A DNA stretch of 6,070 bases from Candidatus Cloacimonadota bacterium (GTDB lineage Bacteria > Cloacimonadota > Cloacimonadia > Cloacimonadales > TCS61): assembly GCA_029932755.1 (NCBI GenBank), contig JAOZPK010000121.1:1-6070 (forward strand), given 5' to 3'. A program made the position numbers and the translations under genes. Below the pieces are notes generated by a model. That model searched no databases and was not told the origin of the DNA. It saw nothing but the letters and a program-made list of their open reading frames with translations. Of the stretch, positions 1 through 4,874 are shown piece by piece. How positions within the stretch are numbered: the stretch's first letter is position 1; the number at the start of each line of letters is the position of its first letter.

Positions 1-988
1 CATCAATTGGCAGCTTTGCAATAATATAGAATGCACCTTTAGGTTTAATACAGATTATATCATCTATTTTCTGTAACTCTTCATAAACTAAATTTCTCCT
101 TTCATCATATTCCTGGATAATATCTTTAAAATATTTCTCTTCAATATCGATGGCAGCATTTGCAGCAAGCTGATCTATAGTTGGTGGACAAAGACGCGCT
201 TGAGCAAATTTCATTGCAGATGTAATAAAGTTTTTATTCCTTGAAATCAAGCAACCGATACGCGCGCCACAGGCACTGTAACGTTTTGAAATACTGTCTA
301 CCATGATCGCAAGATCTTCCATTCCCTCAATATCCAGAATACTAGTATGAGAAAGACCATCGTAAACAAATTCACGATAAACTTCATCTGAGATAACAAA
401 GAGGTCATTATCTTTTGCAATTTTAGCGATCCTTTCCATCTCTGAAAGTGGATAAACTGCTCCAGTTGGATTCCCCGGATTGCATAACATAATAGCTTTA
501 GTCTTCTTATTGATGAGTTCCTTAATTTTATTATCACCTGGTAATTTAAAACCCTCTTCGGCAAAAGTTGTAAGTGGAATTATCTTAACTCCGGTCATTG
601 TTGCAAAGCCATTATAATTTGTATAGAAAGGCTCAGGTACAATTACTTCATCACCGACATTACATGCTGTAAGCAGAGCAAATACAATAGCTTCCGAACC
701 AGCAGTTGTTACGATAATGTCATCAGCATTCAGCTTGATATCATGTTTTCTATAATAATTGACAAGGTTATTTCTGTATATTTCTAATCCTTGTGATGGA
801 CCGTATGCCAGAACTTTGGAATCGTAATTTTTATAAACATCGAGCATCTCCTTTGGTGTTTCAATATCCGGTTGCCCGATATTTAAATGATAAATGTGAA
901 TCCCTTTTTTCTTTGTTTCGTTGGCAAACGGCATCAACTTTCTGATGGGAGATGCCTGAATATTGATCGCACGATCTGATAATTTCAT
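1..988 (-). CDS. PLP-dependent class I/II aminotransferase (AspC-like), C-terminus off window
   Basis: This gene encodes a fold-type I pyridoxal-phosphate enzyme that transfers amino groups between an amino acid and a 2-oxo acid in the cytoplasm. The first 329 residues are visible; family members are usually near 390-400, so roughly 60-70 residues, including the usual substrate-carboxylate arginine, lie beyond the left edge. Landmarks are LNIGQPD (35-41), the cofactor-phosphate segment TTAGSEA (94-100), NPGNPTG (170-176, cofactor-binding Asn173), SDEVY (200-204, Asp201 for the pyridine nitrogen and Tyr204), and SISKRYSACGARIG (232-245) with Schiff-base Lys235 and phosphate-binding Arg243. The start follows a GTGAGG ribosome site that lies inside the end of the upstream acyltransferase gene, whose stop is only 2 bases away, so translation is probably coupled. 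The family is certain. Substrate is not: aspartate, aromatic or branched-chain amino acids are all possible, and the lpxB neighbourhood does not decide it. Confidence 0.95.
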   Translation of the reverse strand, partial: MKLSDRAINIQASPIRKLMPFANETKKKGIHIYHLNIGQPDIETPKEMLDVYKNYDSKVLAYGPSQGLEIYRNNLVNYYRKHDIKLNADDIIVTTAGSEAIVFALLTACNVGDEVIVPEPFYTNYNGFATMTGVKIIPLTTFAEEGFKLPGDNKIKELINKKTKAIMLCNPGNPTGAVYPLSEMERIAKIAKDNDLFVISDEVYREFVYDGLSHTSILDIEGMEDLAIMVDSISKRYSACGARIGCLISRNKNFITSAMKFAQARLCPPTIDQLAANAAIDIEEKYFKDIIQEYDERRNLVYEELQKIDDIICIKPKGAFYIIAKLPID

Positions 989-990
989 AA

Positions 991-1596
991 TTACCTCACT
1001 ATATTTTTTATTGTTAATTCATCTAATGTGTTTTGCAGAACTTCCTTCTTTTCTCCGATCTCATCTTTTGCTTTAATATATATTGGGTCACCATAAGTAA
1101 TGTTGATCTTACTAAAAAAATGTGGAAGACGAAATCTGTCCCACGATTTAAAGATCTTTTCTTTATTAATATCTACTGCTACAGGCACGATTGGAAGCTT
1201 TGTAAAATATGAAAGGAATGTTACTCCATCCTTAATTTTTTCCGAAGGTCCTTTGGGTCCATCCGGAGTAATGCCGATACTATTTTCTTTTGCGAGTTTT
1301 ATTAGTTCTCTAGTGGCAGAACTTCCCTTTCTGCCAGATGAACCGCGTGCTGAGTTATAACCGAATAACCTAGCAGGTCCGGCAATTAGCTCTCCATCTT
1401 TAGAGGATGAAGCAAGTATCACAATATTCTCACCGCGGTGTAAATACATCAAAGGGATCATATTTCTATGCCAGAAAGCATAGATCACCTTCTCTTCCGG
1501 TTTTTGTGTTTGTAAATTATATTTCCATGTAATTCCAAGCATTTTTACAATACATGCTGCCATGTACTTAAACAGAAACATAGAAAATTTATTCAT
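991..1596 (-). CDS. DUF374 lysophospholipid acyltransferase-like protein (LpxJ-like)
   Basis: This 201-residue protein belongs to the DUF374 branch of the acyltransferase superfamily. The family signature is clear: an AFWHRNMIPLMYLHRG segment (40-55), SSSKDGELIA (63-72), RGSSGRKGSSATREL (84-98), TPDGPKGP (110-117, in the place of the PEGTRS-like motif) and LPIVPVAVD (134-142). The N-terminal 25 residues are hydrophobic and may anchor it to the inner membrane. DUF374 includes LpxJ of Helicobacter and Campylobacter, which adds secondary acyl chains to lipid A precursors. The position directly after lpxB makes the same role likely here, but that is inference from context. The start codon overlaps the lpxB stop by 8 bases (ATGAATAA) and has only a weak Shine-Dalgarno, suggesting that translation depends on ribosomes finishing lpxB. 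A glycerophospholipid acyltransferase role is the main alternative. Confidence 0.92.
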   Translation of the reverse strand: MNKFSMFLFKYMAACIVKMLGITWKYNLQTQKPEEKVIYAFWHRNMIPLMYLHRGENIVILASSSKDGELIAGPARLFGYNSARGSSGRKGSSATRELIKLAKENSIGITPDGPKGPSEKIKDGVTFLSYFTKLPIVPVAVDINKEKIFKSWDRFRLPHFFSKINITYGDPIYIKAKDEIGEKKEVLQNTLDELTIKNIVR

Positions 1597-2722
1597 TTAT
1601 CATTTTCTCAATAATATCTACAACTGCTGTAGAAGGGGTTTTGCTACCGAGAATATCATGTAATGCTTTTAGCTCATTGCTTATTTTGTTATATTTTTTT
1701 TCATTTGAAAGAATGTCAGTAATTTTTGCATGAATATTTTTTCCATTAACATCTTGCTGGATCAATTCAGGGACAATATCTTTTTCAATAATAATATTAG
1801 GCAACCCGATCTTATCGATTTTTATAAATCGTTTTCCAATTTGATAAGAACTATTACTGGTTTTATAAACAATTATGAAAGGTGTTCCTAGGTAAGCAGT
1901 TTCTATTGTGGCAGTGCCGGAAGTTACCGTAAGGAAATCACAATGCTTCATCATTTCATAGTTCATATCCTTAACAATTTTGATATTCCTATCTGTTTTA
2001 TTTATTGTTTGTTGAAACAATTTAGTTAAAATAGATGAGGCTTGTGAAATGAGAAACTCATATTTATTACTATCGAATTTTTCGATAGCATTTATAAATT
2101 CAGGTAACATATTCTTTAATTCTGCATTGCGGCTGCCGGGTAAGAATCCAAGCCATGTTTTATTCAGGTTAAGATCATACTTTTGTGCAAATTGCTCTTT
2201 GGAGAGTTTTATACTTATTTCTTCTGAGATTGGATGTCCAACAAAGCTTGCAGCAATATTATGTTTATTGAAGTGTTTTCCTTCAAATGGTAGAATGTAT
2301 GCAATATGATCAGTATATTTTTGCAATTTGAAAATACGTTTGTATTTCCAGGCCCAGAATTGCGGAACAATAAAATATAAAACAGAAATATTGTAACTCT
2401 TTGCTAATTTTGCAATTCGCATATTTAGTCCGGGATAATCAATCAGGATTACCAGATCAGGAGGATTGTTCTTAAAAATACCTTTTATATGTTTTTCTAC
2501 ACCTGCAAAAAATGCTAGATGTTTAAAAACTTCTACAAAACCCATCACAGAGAAATGCTCGAAAGGATAGATCGCCTGGAAACCATAAGACTTCATCTTT
2601 TCCCCACCGATCCCAAAATTTTCAATATTACTGTGTTGTTTATTCAGTTCCTTTAAAACGATAGAAGCGTGAAGATCACCCGAATTCTCGCCAGCTATCC
2701 AAAATATTTTTTTACTCTTCAT
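1589..2722 (-). CDS. lpxB: Lipid-A-disaccharide synthase LpxB
   Basis: LpxB is a GT19 glycosyltransferase that joins UDP-2,3-diacylglucosamine to lipid X, forming the beta-1,6 disaccharide of lipid A on the cytoplasmic face of the inner membrane. The 377-residue length is normal. The family motifs occur in order: GENSGD (11-16), GIGGEKM (37-43), VMGFVEV (59-65), VILIDYPGLN (91-100) with the conserved Asp95, PQFWAWK (120-126), LPFEGKHF (144-151), FVGHPISE (160-167), the sugar-nucleotide segment FLPGSRNAEL (193-202), TSGTATIETA (267-276) and the GLPNIIIEKDIVPELIQ stretch (306-322). The start forms an ATGA overlap with the stop of the preceding gene, with an AAGGGA ribosome site inside that gene. 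Its end overlaps the acyltransferase gene. The other Raetz-pathway genes (lpxA, lpxC, lpxD) are not in the window. Nothing looks degenerate, so the call is secure. Confidence 0.98.
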   Translation of the reverse strand: MKSKKIFWIAGENSGDLHASIVLKELNKQHSNIENFGIGGEKMKSYGFQAIYPFEHFSVMGFVEVFKHLAFFAGVEKHIKGIFKNNPPDLVILIDYPGLNMRIAKLAKSYNISVLYFIVPQFWAWKYKRIFKLQKYTDHIAYILPFEGKHFNKHNIAASFVGHPISEEISIKLSKEQFAQKYDLNLNKTWLGFLPGSRNAELKNMLPEFINAIEKFDSNKYEFLISQASSILTKLFQQTINKTDRNIKIVKDMNYEMMKHCDFLTVTSGTATIETAYLGTPFIIVYKTSNSSYQIGKRFIKIDKIGLPNIIIEKDIVPELIQQDVNGKNIHAKITDILSNEKKYNKISNELKALHDILGSKTPSTAVVDIIEKMINE

Positions 2723-3432
2723 TCGTGCTTCCCTTCATCATCGAACATCCATTTGATCTTAGATAATTTATTACGGTCAATACTAAAATTAATATAATTT
2801 GCAAAGTTATCTAAAATTATAAGAGCATTAACATTGGCATCTTTACCTTTGAGAGAAGACAATCTACTAAAAAAGGCTTTATTCACTTCATGAATTTCTT
2901 TGTAGATATCCATTAAACCGTTTAATTCCCAGTCCGGATCTTTTCCATCCTGATTATTAAAATATTGTTTTACAAGATACATGGAAACAGCTCTGTAGAT
3001 GGTTTCTTCTATATTGGCGAAAGGAAGATGAAATCGTGCCATAGGTCGTAATTTAGAAAGGATCGGGCATCCGGAAGTTACCATTATAATTCCCAACATT
3101 GAACTTACGGTTTGTTGAATTGACGCCTTTTTATGATATTCTCGCTGTGAGGTTGTTATTTGTACATTAGCATTCTCAAAGGATTTAGAGTCTCTAAAAA
3201 CTTCTACCATATCAACTATGTTGGAAGCGACAGGACAATGTGTAGTTTTCTCTTTATCCAAAGTGCAATTAGGACATTTATTGAATTCAAGTTCTGTCCA
3301 ACGAGGGAGATTAAAGAATGGTTGATGGATTAATTCTAAAGATTTAGGGTCGAGTTCAATTTTGAAAATCTTTATAGAACCATCTTCTTTTACGAAGGTA
3401 TAAGAAAATACCAAATTCTCTCTTTCTGTCAT
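2719..3432 (-). CDS. Conserved protein of unknown function with a Cys/His set (DUF6901-like)
   Basis: A 237-residue soluble protein with no signal peptide or membrane span. The first 35 residues read like a small beta domain (VFSYTFVKEDGSIKIFKIELD). A CPNC pair follows (Cys53, Cys56), then HCPVA (65-69), then SGCPILSKLRPMARFHLPF (120-138), an ETIYRA segment (143-148) and a helical tail. Cys53, Cys56, Cys66 and Cys122 with His65 and His135 could form a metal site, but no known zinc ribbon or iron-sulfur pattern fits exactly. The strings HCPVA, TSGCP and RFHLPFA read as constraint typical of a real conserved family. I recall a similar family catalogued as DUF6901, but I could not verify the number. 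A TTGGAG ribosome site lies 5 bases before the start and the stop overlaps lpxB by 4 bases, so it is expressed with the lipid A genes. I cannot assign a function; a role in envelope synthesis would be guilt by association only. Confidence 0.85.
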   Translation of the reverse strand: MTERENLVFSYTFVKEDGSIKIFKIELDPKSLELIHQPFFNLPRWTELEFNKCPNCTLDKEKTTHCPVASNIVDMVEVFRDSKSFENANVQITTSQREYHKKASIQQTVSSMLGIIMVTSGCPILSKLRPMARFHLPFANIEETIYRAVSMYLVKQYFNNQDGKDPDWELNGLMDIYKEIHEVNKAFFSRLSSLKGKDANVNALIILDNFANYINFSIDRNKLSKIKWMFDDEGKHE

Positions 3433-3501
3433 TCAAACTCCAAATTTAAATTACTATCAAAGATAAAATAATTGAAATAATAAAACTTAACCATATCTGC
3501 A

Positions 3502-3894
3502 TTAATCGATCCTTATTATCGCAGTTCGGGTGCGTGGACCGTCAAATTCACAGAAATAGATACCTTGCCAGGTTCCTAGAAGGAGTTTACCTTCATTTAT
3601 AATAATATCCTGTGAACAACCTATTATTGAACTTTTTGTATGTGCATCGGAATTTCCTTCCATATGCCGGAATTCAGGAAGATCCGGTGATATTCTGTTC
3701 AAAGCGAGAATCAGGTCATGCTGTACATCGGGATCCGCATTTTCATTGATGGTTACAGCAGCAGTTGTATGAGGAATGAAAATGGTAACTCTCCCCTCTA
3801 AAATATTTGAATCACTTACAAATTTCCTGATCTCAGAAGTGATATCTATAAGCTGTTCATGTCCAGTTGTCCGCACAGAAATCTTTTTGATCAT
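3502..3894 (-). CDS. yjbQ: YjbQ / UPF0047 family protein (secondary thiamine-phosphate synthase type)
   Basis: A 130-residue single-domain protein of the UPF0047/YjbQ family, which is normally 130-140 residues and forms trimers with a putative metal site at the subunit faces. The signature is complete: IPHTTAAVTINENADPDV (40-57) with His42, FRHMEGNSDAH (75-85) with His77 and His85, and LLLGTWQGIYFCEFDGPR (104-121). Some members have weak thiamine-phosphate synthase activity and database names reflect this, but the true cellular role is not settled. The start has an AGGGA ribosome site about 7 bases upstream. It is the first gene of the leftward block, separated by 69 AT-rich bases from the next gene. 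I see no terminator in that gap, so read-through into the lpxB operon is plausible. A separate weak promoter there cannot be excluded. Confidence 0.94.
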   Translation of the reverse strand: MIKKISVRTTGHEQLIDITSEIRKFVSDSNILEGRVTIFIPHTTAAVTINENADPDVQHDLILALNRISPDLPEFRHMEGNSDAHTKSSIIGCSQDIIINEGKLLLGTWQGIYFCEFDGPRTRTAIIRID

Positions 3895-3942
3895 ATATAT
3901 CCCTTTTTTGAATTATTTCAATTTTCAAAATCTTTATAAGTT

Positions 3943-3971
3943 ATTTTATGTCAAATCATATCATTTGTCTT
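3943..3971 (-). promoter_or_regulatory. Candidate sigma70-type promoter for the yjbQ-lpxB block
   Basis: Reading leftwards, AAGACA (3971-3966, four of six to TTGACA) is followed after 17 bases by TAAAAT (3948-3943, five of six to TATAAT), which would start transcription near 3936 and leave a leader of about 40 bases before yjbQ. A perfect TTGACA also occurs at 3954-3949, but no good -10 box sits at the right distance from it. The 137-base intergenic region is so AT-rich that chance matches are expected, so this is tentative. Confidence 0.3.
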
Positions 3972-3992
3972 GACGAATAATATCTAAATTCA

Positions 3993-4024
3993 GCAATTTA
4001 AATTGGAAATGCAATTTAAACTGG
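3993..4024. repeat. Direct repeat of a CAATTTAAA palindrome just before the PspC-domain gene
   Basis: GCAATTTAAATTGG (3993-4006) and GCAATTTAAACTGG (4011-4024) are 13/14 identical with an 18-base period. The first contains a perfect 12-base palindrome, CAATTTAAATTG (3994-4005). The second runs directly into the Shine-Dalgarno GGAGG of the following gene. The arrangement could be an operator for a dimeric regulator or a small mRNA stem affecting ribosome access. It may also be chance in AT-rich DNA. Confidence 0.4.
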
Positions 4025-4031
4025 AGGAGTA

Positions 4032-4433
4032 ATGAAAAATCTGCATATCTCAGGTAAAAATAAAATACTAACCGGTGTTTGTGCCGGGATTGGGGAATCT
4101 TTTGGAATTAATGCCAACTTTGTGAGAGGTGGTTTCTTAATTTCATTACTTTTTGGTTTTTCAGGATTTTTTATTTACCTGATATTGGCTATTATCCTGC
4201 CAAAAGGTGAAAAGAAGCTGGAAGTAATTGATGCGGAAGATGAAGAAGAAAAAACTAAAATATGTAGAAGTTGGGACAAAAGAATGCTGGCAGGCGTTTG
4301 TGGAGGATTTGCAAACTATTTTGGCTGGGATGTAAGCTTGATCCGTATTGCATTTGTTGCAATGACCTTTGCCGGTGGAATTGGAGCATTTTTGTATCTT
4401 TTCTTCTGGTTTATATTTCCAAACGAAAATTAA
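4032..4433 (+). CDS. Tandem PspC-domain inner-membrane protein
   Basis: This 133-residue protein contains two copies of the PspC domain, the membrane module known from the phage-shock response, where PspC works with PspB to sense envelope stress and recruit PspA. Copy one spans about 8-58 (KNKILTGVCAGIGESFG, then a hydrophobic helix about 33-57 ending in LPKG). Copy two spans about 82-132 (DKRMLAGVCGGFANYFG, then a helix about 103-129 ending in FPNEN). An acidic linker (VIDAEDEEEK, 65-74) joins them. Each copy has the GVC-GI/F-FG core followed by one or two membrane passes. The start follows a strong GGAGG site 4 bases upstream. No pspA, pspB or pspF is nearby, so a classical Psp operon is not present; stand-alone PspC proteins are common outside enterobacteria. 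Domain assignment is firm, the stress-sensor role is inferred. Confidence 0.92.
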   Translation: MKNLHISGKNKILTGVCAGIGESFGINANFVRGGFLISLLFGFSGFFIYLILAIILPKGEKKLEVIDAEDEEEKTKICRSWDKRMLAGVCGGFANYFGWDVSLIRIAFVAMTFAGGIGAFLYLFFWFIFPNEN

Positions 4434-4462
4434 AAAATCTATAAAATAATTTTGGGGGCGTT

Positions 4463-4642
4463 ATGCCAATTGTAACATTAGAAAATGCCGGAACATTAAC
4501 AAATGAACAAAAAACTCAACTTATTAAAAAGCTGACTGATGTTGTTGTGGAAGTAACCAATAAATCTGCAGCAGCCGTTTACATACGAATTGACGAAGTC
4601 CCAAGAGAGAATTTTGGTGTAGGTGGAAAGAGTTTGGATTAA
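4463..4642 (+). CDS. 4-oxalocrotonate tautomerase family protein (59 aa)
   Basis: A 59-residue protein, the normal size for the small 4-OT subfamily of the tautomerase superfamily, whose members assemble as hexamers and use an N-terminal proline, exposed by Met removal, as the general base in keto-enol chemistry. Pro2 is present (MPIVTLENAG), followed by the helix NEQKTQLIKKLTDVVVEVTNK (14-34) and the C-terminal strand and turn VYIRIDEVPRENFGVGG (39-55), which match family layout. The position of the substrate-binding Arg39 of classical 4-OT appears to hold Tyr40, with an Arg two residues later, so the substrate is unlikely to be oxalocrotonate itself. A GGGGG ribosome site precedes the start by about 6 bases. 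It lies 29 bases after the PspC-domain gene and is probably co-transcribed with it. Its shortness makes it easy to miss in automatic annotation. Confidence 0.9.
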   Translation: MPIVTLENAGTLTNEQKTQLIKKLTDVVVEVTNKSAAAVYIRIDEVPRENFGVGGKSLD

Positions 4643-4647
4643 TGTAT

Positions 4648-4683
4648 TAACCCGACTCGGGTTTTCAAACTCGAGTCGAGTTA
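4648..4683. repeat. Long perfect-looking hairpin of two nested palindromes
   Basis: The arms 4648-4663 and 4668-4683 pair over 16 bases with one mismatch (C4652/A4679) and one G-T wobble (G4660/T4671), closing a TTCA loop. Each arm is itself a palindrome around one central base: AACCCGACTCGGGTT and AACTCGAGTCGAGTT. It starts 5 bases after the tautomerase stop codon. It could end or protect the mRNA, but no T-run follows on either strand, so it is not a standard intrinsic terminator. A dispersed palindromic repeat is the more likely identity. Confidence 0.7.
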
Positions 4684-4720
4684 GAGTGAGTCTGGGATAG
4701 TTTTAGAATTGTCAAAATAG

Positions 4721-4785
4721 AGATTCCCAATCAAGTTGAGAATGACAGTGTGTATGTGTTGTCATTCCCACGAAAGTGGGAATCT
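4721..4785. repeat. Head-to-head pair of REP/dRS3-like repeat elements
   Basis: The right half carries a perfect hairpin, ATTCCCAC-GAAA-GTGGGAAT (4764-4783). The left half holds an imperfect one, ATTCCCAA-TCAAG-TTGAGAAT (4723-4743). The halves are inverted copies of one 26-27 base unit: AGATTCCCA (4721-4729) pairs with TGGGAATCT (4777-4785), and GAATGACA (4740-4747) with TGTCATTC (4760-4767). The GTCATTCCC...GGGAATCT form is the style of the dispersed intergenic repeats known in many bacteria, such as dRS3 of Neisseria. Pairing two inverted units recalls BIME arrangements. Mobility by a RAYT-type transposase is only an inference. Confidence 0.75.
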
Positions 4786-4825
4786 AATCCACAGGTTAAA
4801 TTTTGTAGATTGAACTAAACAATTT

Positions 4826-4863
4826 GGACGCATCAAAATGATACGTCCTGCTGTAAATTTTAC
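4826..4863 (+). promoter_or_regulatory. Leader hairpin and palindrome upstream of the exported-protein gene
   Basis: GGACG (4826-4830) pairs with CGTCC (4844-4848) and, after one mismatch, ATCA (4832-4835) pairs with TGAT (4839-4842) around an AAA loop. A second palindrome, GTAAA-T-TTTAC, lies at 4853-4863 and touches the GGAGGAG ribosome site (4864-4870). No T-run follows, so this is not a terminator. It may be an operator or a leader structure for the gene starting at 4875. I could not identify a convincing promoter in 4786-4874; TTGAAC at 4810-4815 lacks a good -10 partner. Confidence 0.4.
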
Positions 4864-4874
4864 GGAGGAGCAAA

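Noticed and set aside
298..564. Open frame on the minus strand inside the aminotransferase gene
   Set aside because: It is an alternative frame of the same strand as a full-length aminotransferase with every active-site motif; its translation has no family character.
1100..1360. Plus-strand open frame of 86 codons
   Set aside because: Antisense to the conserved core of the DUF374 acyltransferase; no ribosome site of note and no recognisable protein.
2049..2309. Plus-strand open frame of 86 codons
   Set aside because: Antisense shadow of lpxB, covering its FVGHP and FLPGSR region.
3949..3954. Perfect TTGACA box on the minus strand as the yjbQ -35 element
   Set aside because: At 16-18 bases spacing the downstream hexamers (ATTTTG or neighbours) are poor -10 boxes; the overlapping AAGACA-17-TAAAAT pair fits better.
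3776..3973. Plus-strand open frame of 65 codons
   Set aside because: Most of it is antisense to yjbQ and the rest is the AT-rich intergenic region; the protein looks like random hydrophobic sequence.
4648..4683. Rho-independent terminator after the tautomerase gene
   Set aside because: The stem is strong but neither strand shows a T-run after it, so I list it as a repeat and leave a termination role open.
4643..4874. CRISPR array or toxin-antitoxin cassette in the repeat-rich gap
   Set aside because: The repeats are inverted, not regularly spaced direct repeats, there are no uniform spacers, and no small coding frame with a ribosome site is present.
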